From Caprimulgus europaeus (Eukaryota > Chordata > Aves > Caprimulgiformes > Caprimulgidae), in assembly GCA_907165065.1 (NCBI GenBank), contig OU015541.1, positions 5,146,001 through 5,210,000 of the forward strand: a stretch of DNA of 64,000 nucleotides, read 5' to 3'. The first letter of the stretch is position 1. Every line of letters begins with the position of its first letter. This document shows, piece after piece, positions 1 through 61,452 of the stretch. Below the pieces are notes generated by a model. The model was not told the origin of the DNA and did not search any database. It saw only the letters and a list, made by a program, of their open reading frames with translations. The translations under genes and the position numbers were made by a program.

Positions 1-1377
1 TTGTGCTTCCTTAGTTGGAGATATCCTGGCCTTTTAGGGAGACACATTCTCTGACCCAGAAAATTTGTATAAGGACCCCAAACTAGGTCACTTACCTGGG
101 GAATGAAGAATTTCCCCCATAAATATATTTTTCAATGTCCAAAGTGATGAATTTAGGAGTCTTGTTTATCTATCTTTCCCTGGTTCCTTTGAACTTTCAG
201 TGAGGTTGTCTCATAACTCTCTTTCATAGCTGCTCTGTTCTCTTATCAGCCATATATGCTGTAAGAGTAGGTGGGGTGGGGGGTGAAGACAGCAGAAAGC
301 AGCTGAATCCAAAGGTCTTTGGGCCATGATGTTGGACAGAACAATTGGTTGCAAACTCCCCAGTTTTAAATCACAAATAGGTTAACAAGAGCCATTGCTT
401 GAGGCAGCATTGGGCTTCCAGACTCTTACCCAGATGAACCTTTGTAGCCCAGCAGAGTTTTGCCCTGTGGGAAACAGAACTCAAGGTTAGCACCAAAACC
501 TTCATGAAATCTGTTACTTCATTTTGGATGTTGTGCCTTCAGGGAAAAAGAGAATGGAGAGTAAAAATACTGAGATACACATGAATCATCACACACACTT
601 CAGGACAGACACGCTGTCTCCTACGGCTCTAGCTTAACGCGAGTTTGAAACACCTCCCATTAATACTCTGAGGTCTTACATAGACATGTACTTGGTTCTA
701 TCACCCAACCCCTTCCCTTGTCTCTTTATGGAAGCTCTTCTGATCCTGCCAACAGAAAACTGACAGTGTAGTGTCGATGAACTACAATGGGCCCCCTCTC
801 CAAGCAGCCTTAGAGTCACAAGCCCGATGCGGTCGTTCCTAACCCTAACAGAGCAGCTCCTCTCTCTGCCTGATCTCTGCTGGCACTCTAGTGTTTTAGT
901 TGCAAGAACTACAGAATTCCAGACTCTCACCAAATACCAGGAAACTACAAATAGAAACACTACATTATTTATAATTCACATAAAATTCACAGCCTAAAAA
1001 CATCAGTGTTTATAGCAGAACAACAGAACAAGAGAATTCCCAACATTGCAATCTCTGTCCTAAGCTTGTTCTTTCTCCAAACCTGAATTCACTTTAATAA
1101 AATGACTGGGTAAATTAAAGTGAAGATACATTCACATTTTAATGCTGAATTTGCTTACATTTGTCTGCTGGTACCCCAGCCTTAGAAAGCATGTTATGTT
1201 AATATTAAAAACCCTAATGTCAGCATTTTCTCCCTCAAAAATGCATCATTCTCTCTGCATTTGGGACAATGTTTAAAGGCTTTATTTTGCCCTGTTACTA
1301 AAATAAAGATTTTTGAGGCAGACTTCCTAAATGAAAAAAATTATCAAAACCTGTAAATTCTGGTTTGGTGGGGTTTG

Positions 1378-1393
1378 TTTTTTTTTTTTTTTT
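1378..1393. repeat. Homopolymer T(16)
   Basis: This is an uninterrupted T run in AT-rich flank. Confidence 0.9.
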
Positions 1394-2389
1394 CTTAAAA
1401 ATAAAATTATCTATTACCTATTTAGTCAAGTTACCCCTTGTTGCAGAGCTATCAGTAAGCACTTGCTGCTGTTAACCTAGAGAACTCCCTATCTTTTCCA
1501 CAGAACCAGGCTAAATTTAGAGGACCCAGAAGTTAGAAAAAACCCCACTTGATTATTTTTAATGCAGTGAGAGATTACTTTGCTTCCTCATCTCCTCCCA
1601 GGTTGCTTTTCCAAGTAGACTTCTGCTTTAAACTGCACCCATTTTGCTCAGCTCAGTACATTAAAAGTAGACAGGGTAAAAAGCAGTTTTAACTTTTAAT
1701 AAGATGAGAATCAAGGTTGAAAACAATTAATTATGAAGCCAGTACTCACGGCTGAAATTTTAGCAATCTCTGTAATACAGTAAAATACTCCAAAGCAGTT
1801 TACTTACCTAGTAACACATCCACTCACAGTATTTAAGCTAACTGGTTATGACCAGGATTAAAACAGGTTCACTCCTGGAATTTCTATCTTGTCAGTCACC
1901 AGATTTTTCAGTGTAACACTTTCATCAGCAGAGGTTCAGAAATCCCCTTTGTAGCTTATTTTATTTACAAAGACACTTCAAAGTTTGCCACAGAACAGAA
2001 AGACTTTTTCCCAATGGGTGAATTTTCAGAAATATCAAGCTGAGGAAGAAGGGCACAGTTTTGTTTTTGTGCTTCAAACAGGTGTTTGCTTGTAAATATT
2101 TTTACTCTTATACAAACTCAACATGGGTTTTAGGGATGAAGACCTGTTTCTGTGAGAGATTTCCACTCATACTGATCTATGGCCCTGATCTCGCTTCTTA
2201 CAGTTACGATAGGAATTCTAACTTCTGCTTCCATGAAGAGGTTTTATGAATGCCAGCATGTTAGAAATACACACAGCACATTGGATACAGGTGGGGAAAG
2301 AAGAGAACTTACTCTCTTCCAGAATAAGTTACATAATTTTACAACAACTTTTATCAATCTTAGACATTTGTGTAGCACCAATCACCAAC

Positions 2390-2612
2390 AGTATTATCAC
2401 TAAGGCACTGGACTGGTACTCAGCTGTCATGGGGTCTATCTTTATAACTGTGGTCAATTTCCTGTGTAATCATCTTTGTATCTTTTGTTTTTCCTGGTAC
2501 ATAATTTTCAACATTGGAAAAAAAGATGTAACACAAAACATCCTCCATCATTTACAGGAATATTGCGCCACGACTGATTGCAAGGTGCTCAGATTCTAAA
2601 GTGATGAACACT
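2390..2612 (+). repeat. MIR/CORE-SINE-like remnant
   Basis: TAAGGCACTGGACTGG followed by TACTCAG matches the tRNA-derived head of amniote MIR elements. CAATTTCCTGTGTAATC matches the core, and the end (CAAGGTGCTCAGATTCTAAAG) resembles the tail usually written GTAAAGCGCTTTGAGATC. It is an old, heavily mutated copy. The assignment rests on recalled consensus. Confidence 0.55.
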
Positions 2613-5255
2613 AATATTTCTGTGCATAGATTTACCAGTAAAAGAAAATGATCCTGCAGGTATCAATTATGTGCAACACACTGGAACAGAATCAGCTTCA
2701 GTTCCTCCAGAGTTAATGACATCCTCTAAGTTAAATCCTGTCCTCGATGCCATGATTCAAAACAGTTTTCAGATCCATGAAGATAAGCCCTCAGGGCTCC
2801 TATCTGTGACAGCTTTTGCATCAAAGTCTGCTCCTACCAACATACAGAGCTCCAGTTCCAACCTCTAAGAGAGCAGTTTTTGATGCTTTCAGAAGCAGCT
2901 GGATCCTTTTTCAGGTTGTAGTGGATTTACCTCACTACACGACTAAAAAAACCCAAAACCCTTCAGGAATTACCACTGTTCTGCTGCATCACACTGGCTG
3001 CTGAATACATGTACTGAGGTACAAATTACTAAAATTTCTTGGGTTGAAATAAGTTGCTGCAAATGCACAGTAGCTGATTTTGAAACCACAACATCTCTAC
3101 AATTTATTATTATTTTTACAAAATACCCAAAGTGATCAGACCATATTGTAGGTTACTGGCTTGCCAAAGGTTATGTTTTAAAATCAAAACCATTTCTGAG
3201 TTACAGAAGTGCCAAAAACAATCTTGAACCAGGTTTGTTTGTTGTTTTTGTTGTTTTTTGAAACCAACTCCCATCCAAAAAAACAGCTGTGTAACTTAAA
3301 ACAGAAACAAGAGTTAGTTTTGGAAACTGTTTAAAAACCAACCCACCAAATCATGCTTGAGCAGAAGCCTTGTATGGCAAAGATTGAGCTTAGGGCAATT
3401 TAGTGCCAAGATATAGACCCTCTATGGGTTTATAATGGAAATACTGACACAACCTCAACTATAGTGATGCAAATGTGCCCTAAAACACTGTTATTTGCTT
3501 TTATTAATAAAAGTGGTAGTGTTTACATTTGCAGGTATCTTACACTTCAGCATCATGATGAATACTGAGTAGAATTGAGTTAAGTTTTGGCTGTAAGGTC
3601 AGAAGTTTCCAAACAGATGAATGAGACAGAAGTGAAAGTCCTCAATCATGAAAACAAGAAGTTCAAATAAATAAATAAAACAAAACTAGGAAATATGGGT
3701 AAGCATTAGGTTGGAATGGTTCAATTAACTGCAAATTATGGCCACTAAATTAGAGACAGAAGAAAACACAGTTACTTATTAAATAGCAAGCATTAAAGCT
3801 TTATGTTTTTGTATTAAAAAAAAAAGAAAGCTGTTAAAAATAAGACTTGCATTTACCAGGCCACCAAACTGCATGGACTAATAAAGAGACTAACAAAGGC
3901 AATACTGAGACATTAAGACACACACACACTCCGTACTTGTGCAACTCAACCAGATTCAAAACAATTGCCTTTTTCCTCACTTAAGAAAAAAAAAGCATCC
4001 CCTAAACATTTCTGTTCATACAAAACTTTAGGTTTCTTAAACTGTTGCTGTCTTATAAAGCTCTCTGTTATTACGTATCCTTCTCATTATCCAAGGAAAA
4101 AGCTTTTTTTTTAAAAAAAAAATAATTAATGGAGGTGCTTTGTTTCTCTCAGATGAGAGATTACATTCCTCACACCATTATAGGTTCGCCCCATTTATAA
4201 ATTTGGTGTTTACACCAACTCCTCCCAGGCTTAAAAGATAAGGGTTGGCACTAAATTAAAGATTTTGGCTTCTGTAACTAAAATTAAGGCTCATAATGAA
4301 TTTCCTTTCCACTATGTGTGTCCCATTTTTTACCAAGTGGAAACACCCAGCCCTTAACCTACAGGCACTGGATACATTCTTAAATCATAGGGGTCTATTT
4401 TCAGTCCTGTTCTCCTACAATTGTACAAAGTCCAGGTGGCAACTTTCTAAACCTGTGAGCAGGAACAGGAGTAGCAACTGCAGCTAACATTTGTAGGCGA
4501 TTTAGTGTCTTCTGAAAGAATAACAGTAATTTTAAGAGAAATGGGACAGTAGCTCCATCAAGCCCCTGCTGTTTACATGAAAATGGACTAGGTGATTAAT
4601 TGTCATTTAAAGGTTTAGCCACAAAAGCAAAGGAAAACTCACAATTCTCAACAGTTGCAGTTCTCAGTATTAAAAAGACATCTGATACCTGAAGCAAATC
4701 TAGCTGCACAGACATCAATGACCACACCCTAACTTCACTTTAAACTGGACCTCTTCCCAAAAAAGAAAGTTAACACACTCTCTTGGGTGGAAGGAAGCTA
4801 GTGTGAAAGGCAAAGAGGCAAGTATTTTGGTGTTTGTTTCTTTTGTTTTCCTTTTTAAGTCACTGCATTAAGATCCAGATCAGTTTAGGGGTGTAAATGA
4901 AGGGAAAACAGGGGTGTTTGAGTAATATAGGCTAACACTGTTCTAGATGTGTTATTACAGCTGTAATTTCTGACTCTGTACAAATTGTACACGTAGGTTT
5001 AGACACATGAAAAAGTAACACACTCACAGAGACATAAAACACCTAGGTATAAAATATAAAGCAGTGTAGTAGTTACTAAAATTACATGCTCTCTTATTGC
5101 TACAGTGATTTTTGCTCTTTTTCTTTTTACTGTACCACATGTTGTTCTAAGCATATAATTTGCATAAATTATTCAAGTTTAAGAAAAATCCACACATCTT
5201 CACTTTAAGCTACTTATATAGTTAATATAAAACAAAAAAGGTTCTAAAGTATCTC

Positions 5256-5261
5256 TTTATT
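5256..5261 (-). promoter_or_regulatory. Candidate distal poly(A) signal AATAAA
   Basis: This is a minus-strand AATAAA within TTTTAATAAAGAG, about 1.5 kb past the GNAS stop. It marks the possible end of the long 3' UTR. Confidence 0.3.
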
Positions 5262-5657
5262 AAAAGAGAAATAAAAATGTCATTTGAAACTGGAATTCAG
5301 TGGCCAAATCCAAGGGCAGTGCACACCTTGTCACTCTGGTAGTCGTATGCCCACGCAGCGTCAGTGGAGGTTGGTGGGGTATTTGGCCCAGTCTAGAGAT
5401 GGTCACCAGACCTGCATGATGCCCTATGTGTCTGTTATTGTTCTAGTTTTGTCTTTAGCAAAAAGGACTATGAATGACCAAAGACTAACATTTATAATTT
5501 GTAGCAAAATTTGGTTTATGTAGAAACAAGCCATGTTTTGCATTTGGATAGAGATTTAAATGAATTAAAGCTAAAAATTAAAAAGCATGATGCTGCAACA
5601 TCTGGTCACTTGTTGAAGACCTCACTTTTAAAGTGGTTAAGTTTGCACAATTTGTAC

Positions 5658-5696
5658 TTTTTTCTTTTTTTTTCTTTTTTTTCTTTTTTTTTTTTT
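5658..5696. repeat. T-rich polypyrimidine tract
   Basis: 39 bases of T with only three single C interruptions. On the GNAS strand it reads as an A tract with G breaks inside the possible long 3' UTR. Confidence 0.85.
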
Positions 5697-6475
5697 ACTA
5701 AACAGTATTTTTCCTTCTTTTATAAACCAGAAAAACTAAACTACAGATAAATTTTCCCTACCTTGAGCTAATGCTGCAGATAGGGTTGACAAAGCTGTAC
5801 AGCGCAATCAAACATACTTACATCTTAGCTCATTGTACAGGTACAGCCATAATCAAGGCACAAAGATCTTCTACAAGTTATTTTTTTTCAATAAAGTTGT
5901 ACAAAATAATACATTTTACAGTCTGTACAAGAATAATAATCCAGCAGTAAAATAAAAAATGAGGGGAGGGAAGAAGAAAAGAAGGGAAAGACTGTGAGGA
6001 CTACAGTCCAGATAATGATTTTTATAGCAGACGGGATCATCAGTGGACAAACTGAAAACAGTGTGTGGTTAACTCTTTCTGCAATCACAGGCCATACGCA
6101 GTTCAATTCATAAATGTCCATGGTTGTCTTTAGACCACCAAGACTGGTTTAAAAAATACCCTTCTGAAAGGTAGCAGTTGGTTTTTGCACTGTCTATAGG
6201 TCTGTTGGAGAATTGTCAGTATTTCCGTTCAAAGCCACATTACAGTCAGAGAACCAAACCCAAGTGTCTGTCTTCAAACTTGGTCTGTGACTTGGCACCT
6301 TCTTTAGTCTGATGCAGTGAATGACACAGAGTGGAGATCACGGGTTATATGATTATGCCCACAACAGTGCTAAATTACTTTAAAGTTTTCTCTCCCCAAT
6401 TTTTGTTTTATCTTTTAAATTTTTATCCCAAATTCTTTCAGGTGCTCCACATTCAGGGCTCTTAATTAATTAGCT

Positions 6476-6481
6476 TTTATT
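6476..6481 (-). promoter_or_regulatory. Candidate GNAS proximal poly(A) signal AATAAA
   Basis: TTTATT on the plus strand reads AATAAA on the gene strand. It is the first canonical hexamer after the stop codon, placed directly after the A-rich run. Confidence 0.5.
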
Positions 6482-6483
6482 TC

Positions 6484-6504
6484 TTTTTTTTTTTTTTCTT
6501 TTTT
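6484..6504. repeat. T-rich tract next to the poly(A) signal
   Basis: T(14)CT(6) on the plus strand, so A-rich on the gene strand. It lies immediately before the AATAAA at 6476-6481 in transcript order. Confidence 0.85.
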
Positions 6505-6753
6505 GTTAATAACAGTGTTAGGGAATCCTCATGGAAATGGCCTTTTAAGTGTTAGGGGCCATCTCAAACTGTCCGAGGGGTACAGAAGCAAGCTCAGAAG
6601 TGCTGCTATTGTCCAGCAAGGAGAAAAAGTTGAGGGGTGCAAATCAACGGGAGATTCAAACAGTTCTCTTCCACCCTATGTGGGCAAGGGTGGTTTTCTT
6701 TCTTTTTTAATAAGGAATAAGGAGTCCAAAACACAGAAAAAAAGTGCTCTCCA

Positions 6754-57540
<50,787 letters not shown>

Positions 57541-59950
57541 CTGGAATAAAAAAAATACATTATTAATTTTTTAAGCAGAATATATGTTTAAAACAGAACA
57601 TGAACTTGAAAAGCATTCTATCAAAACTGTGTTGTCATTATTGACTAAAGCACTCTCAGTCACTGAATAATTTTGCAGCTAGATTTGATAACTATCTCAT
57701 AACTTTTCTAGTTAAACAATAAACATCTATTTGTAACCAAAAGCCAGTATCTAATTATGCTTAAATAAAAACTTACTACAGTCTTAAACTGTAACTAAGG
57801 CATTCAGCAAAATCAAACAGATTTTGATTTATTTGAATGCAAAATACTAGACATACGTGGAAGTTATTTAGAAAAGCATAAACTGGAAACAAATAAGAGA
57901 AAAAAGAAACATGTTAGTTATTAAAGGTAGAAACAAATGAAAGGAGACCAAAGAACCTCAAAGTACAAAAAAATCACAGCACAGAAATGATGTCATAGTA
58001 GAAAAAGCTAAGCAGAGAACTCAACCTGACAGACATTCAACCTAACAGTTTGGACACAAAATCTAAAATAAACAATAAGAGGTTAAAGCAAATATGCAAA
58101 ATTACCTTTTAATTACAAGCAGAAGAGTAGGCTAAAAAAACACTTAGAATGCTTTGTATGAGCACTATAATTTGCAATTAACTGAAGCCAAATTAAAAAG
58201 CACCAGGTCAAGCAAACTACAGTGTAAACCATTGCTTCTGCTATATTTGTATTGTATTTTATTCAAATCTGACAATAATTATTTTCAATGCTCAACAGTG
58301 CAATCAAATTAAATGCATGATCAAACATTTGGTATAACCAGGAATTACCATTCTAAAGTTATTATGAGTACTGAGTCTTTGAACTATAACTTAACTGTAA
58401 TGTACTATGACAAAATTTTTACAATATTAATTTCTTGTTATACACAGCATAAAATTACTACTTTGAGGTAAACCAAGTTAGCCATGTAATTACTAAAAAA
58501 ATCCACCTAAATTGTCTAAGTGACCTTTCAATCTTCATTAAAGTGTTTTTACAGAATGCTTTAATTATCTGAATATTCAGACCAACTATTTTAATTTTTT
58601 TACATTTTGAAAACTAACATTTTCCAGCACAGCATCCCAGAGACTTGAAACTACCAACAGTATGCTTTTTTTACTGTTCAAAAGGTAGTGCTCACACTTT
58701 CAGTTTACAGACCACAGCTTGAAAACCTCAGTTTACTGAGTTAATTAAGTGTTCATATTGCAAATGCTTTTTATAACTTTTTCCTTACTATAATCATTCA
58801 CAACCAACCACCAAAACGAAACTGAAAGCATATTCACCAATTAAGAATGCAGAAGAACAGCAGGAAAAAAAAAAAAAGTACTGCTTAAATAACAAGGCCA
58901 GATGCAGACAACCAAGAGTGGTGGGGATTTTGGTTATCAAATGAAAGATTAATGCAACATTTGTAATAGAGAGGAAAACGCCACCGTGTCAGCTGCTGTT
59001 CCGCTGCCTTTCAGATACAGGCGTGGAGGATCCCACTGTGCATTCTGCAGCTGTGAAAGCACGACTGCAGTGCAAGCACTGCTCCTACAGATGGATAGTG
59101 AACAGCAGCACCAAATCATCTCATTCAGGATGGCTGAGCTGTACAGAGAACACATCTGACTCATCAGCAGAACTCTACCCAACAGAAATACCATTATCCC
59201 AAAACACCAGCTCCTCGCTGACCGCTGCGTATATTCCCAAAACTATGGGACAGGGCCAGGAAGGTCAGTGAAGCTTGAGGCAGAAAGAAAATGGGATGAT
59301 CAATAATCAGATGTAAATTCTTGGTTCCCCTAGACTTCCTGATCTACCTACAGACCATCTGACTCCTGAAGACCAGCAGGTTTTGGCTTTAGGGATTTGG
59401 CACCGCTGCTGGGAACAAGGTCGTGAGCCAGGAAAGGCCAAAAGCACTGAACTAAGGAAAATAAATAAGACAGGAAAGGGGAGGAAAAACTGAGGCCTTT
59501 TCATCCTCTTCCTTCCCGTCTTTAACACCTTCTATTGCCCCAGGTCTTAAGAAACTCTCCATTTCATAAAGCAAGTCTTATAGAAGATGTATAAATACTG
59601 TATTTTTCAGTCAGTGCACATATGGTTGCAAAAACATCAGCCACCTGTTTTATAAAAATTGTGTACCTTTATTAAAAAAAATGTAAATAATGGTATGAAA
59701 GCAGGAAATGTTTATCAATGACAGTGTAAGCAATTTGTCTGGCTTGATTTCACCTACAGTTTTCAGCTTGGTCTTAAACTTAATGAATGTCTATCCATAT
59801 TCCACTCTGTTGAGATCAAAAAAGCAACTGATATGCTTTAAGTTAAGCAAGACACCAGTATTCTTAAAGGATTAAGTAAAGAAATATTATTCAGTCATTT
59901 TGCTTTGTTTTGAAACATCTCTAGAAAGACAAGTTTAGAAAGTCTTCTGA

Positions 59951-59964
59951 TTTTTTTTTTTTTT
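59951..59964. repeat. T(14) run
   Basis: A homopolymer T run in intronic sequence. Confidence 0.85.
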
Positions 59965-60662
59965 AACCAAACTGTGGTTATATCCTCTGAACACTTGCAG
60001 ATAACTCAGTATCAGCTAAGTGCACACTTACCTGACTCTCCCATACCATACAGTTAAACACGTTATTTTTATTATAGGTTTCAGTCAAGCTTTCACGTTT
60101 ACACCTCTTCACTGATGCTCACACTACTAGCAGCACTGCAAAGTGATAATGAATATGGAGTGATGTAAAACTCCAGCACTTAACAAACCGCTTGATAACC
60201 ATCATCATCTTTACAACGAGAATACTCATAGTTCCTATTTCTGGTTTTGTTGCCATGGCCCTATAGCCTGCCCAGTAAACAAGGACTCTTATTACACAGC
60301 AATGAGTGTATCATGTCATTTTGTGTTTTGTAATGTTTACTAAGCATAAATTTTCCATGACAATGAGATACTTTATTCTTCTGGAACTCAACATGTTCAT
60401 CAATCACCTATTCAAGGGCTTACAGACAACTGTAACTTCTCTTCAAAAAAAGAAAGGTGAAACTCATTTTATTCAGGGACTATGAAGTGCAGTAAACAAA
60501 AGCTAAGCCCCACCTCTGCTGTCCCTCTGCTCTGCCAGAATTGTTTCTGAGAAATCCCAGCCAGGTTGCACCTCAAATCTCCAAAACTTTATTTTCCCCA
60601 ACCACAAAGACTGAATATTCAACTTGGAAACAGATTCTTACTTTTTTTAAATTTTATTTTCA

Positions 60663-60783
60663 GGTGCTGGCACAACGGCCAAAACGACAAAAGAAAAAAG
60701 CTGGGCTCCCAAAAGGTTTTCCCCTGGATCAGATGGAGCAGATTGGGAATGGCACCACGCTATCCTGGCTGACCAACGACTGA
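60663..60783 (+). other. Exon-like segment, antisense to GNAS
   Basis: A strong-looking 3' splice site (about 25 bp of T-rich sequence ending ATTTTCAG) is followed by a GC-richer 120-bp stretch. This stretch has an open frame, from VLAQRPKRQKKKAG to LSWLTND, and then a TGA. I do not recognise the peptide. A second frame is also open (to about 60826). It could be a terminal exon of an antisense transcript or chance. Confidence 0.2.
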
Positions 60784-61440
60784 TGTCTCTGCAGGCCTGC
60801 TCTGTATCTTTACATGCCATGGGTTAATAAGGTCATATTTTTAATCTTGTTTAAAACTTTTGCTTAGGCTGTGTAGGGTAGGCCAAACAAAGCATTAAAC
60901 TCTATTAGTTGAGGATTATAAGAAAAATCTCAAATCCTGCTGTTTTCAATATTTAAATGGGCCAAAGCAAAGCTGCACATAGCTTTCAGGAAACTAATAA
61001 AGTCTATTTTAGGTACTATAAAAAAAAAGATGACATTTTAATTCAAATAACATTAAATTAGAATGACATAAGAGGTCAGGAAAATCAAATATTCCTTGAA
61101 AACAAACCTAATCAGCATTTAGTAAAGAACTTCACCTGTGGCTGAGCTTTACTATGAAAACGGCAACATTTCTACTGAGACTTTATCAAATCTTATGCAA
61201 TGAACACATTACCGAACAGATTATCAGAAAGCAAACTAATTTAATTTTAATGTTCATTTGTCATTTACCTTCCAGATAATATTAAAAACCATTACTTGAA
61301 AAACATATTTAAAGTTTAAAAATAACATTCCAGAGGACCAAGGATTCAGCTCATTCAGTATAAACAACTTACAGGTAGAAGAGTTTAAAAAAAAAAATGG
61401 TGCTGAAATGAATGGTCAAAACAAAATATAATCAAGAATT

Positions 61441-61452
61441 GGGGGGGGGGGG
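61441..61452. repeat. G(12) run
   Basis: An uninterrupted run of 12 G. It is a hotspot for length errors in sequencing and in replication. Confidence 0.85.

Larger units (their letters stand above)
1..5234. other. Flank downstream of GNAS; no gene recognised
   Basis: This is AT-rich sequence with only short open frames on both strands. None resembles a known protein or has convincing splice sites. In mammals the next gene is NELFCD, but no part of it is recognisable here. Contents I can name are a MIR-like SINE remnant (2390-2612), a 16-base T run (1378-1393) and a short CA tract near 3920. Confidence 0.6.
5235..6454 (-). other. Possible extended GNAS 3' UTR
   Basis: Downstream of the first poly(A) signal the minus strand continues with mRNA-like mixed composition. 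This includes a GC-richer patch (about 5290-5430) unlike the flanking AT-rich DNA, a run at 5658-5696 that is A-rich on the gene strand, and a second AATAAA at 5256-5261. This would fit a long 3' UTR form of about 1.5 kb. It could also be unrelated conserved DNA; plus-strand AATAAA also occurs near 5891. Confidence 0.3.
6455..6753 (-). other. GNAS: GNAS proximal 3' UTR (end inferred)
   Basis: This is the sequence following the TGA stop. Just after an A-rich tract (T-rich on the plus strand, 6484-6504) there is a canonical AATAAA on the minus strand, about 275 bp past the stop. That is similar to the short 3' UTR known for mammalian GNAS. The cleavage point near 6455 is inferred; no transcript data are available. 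Confidence 0.55.
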
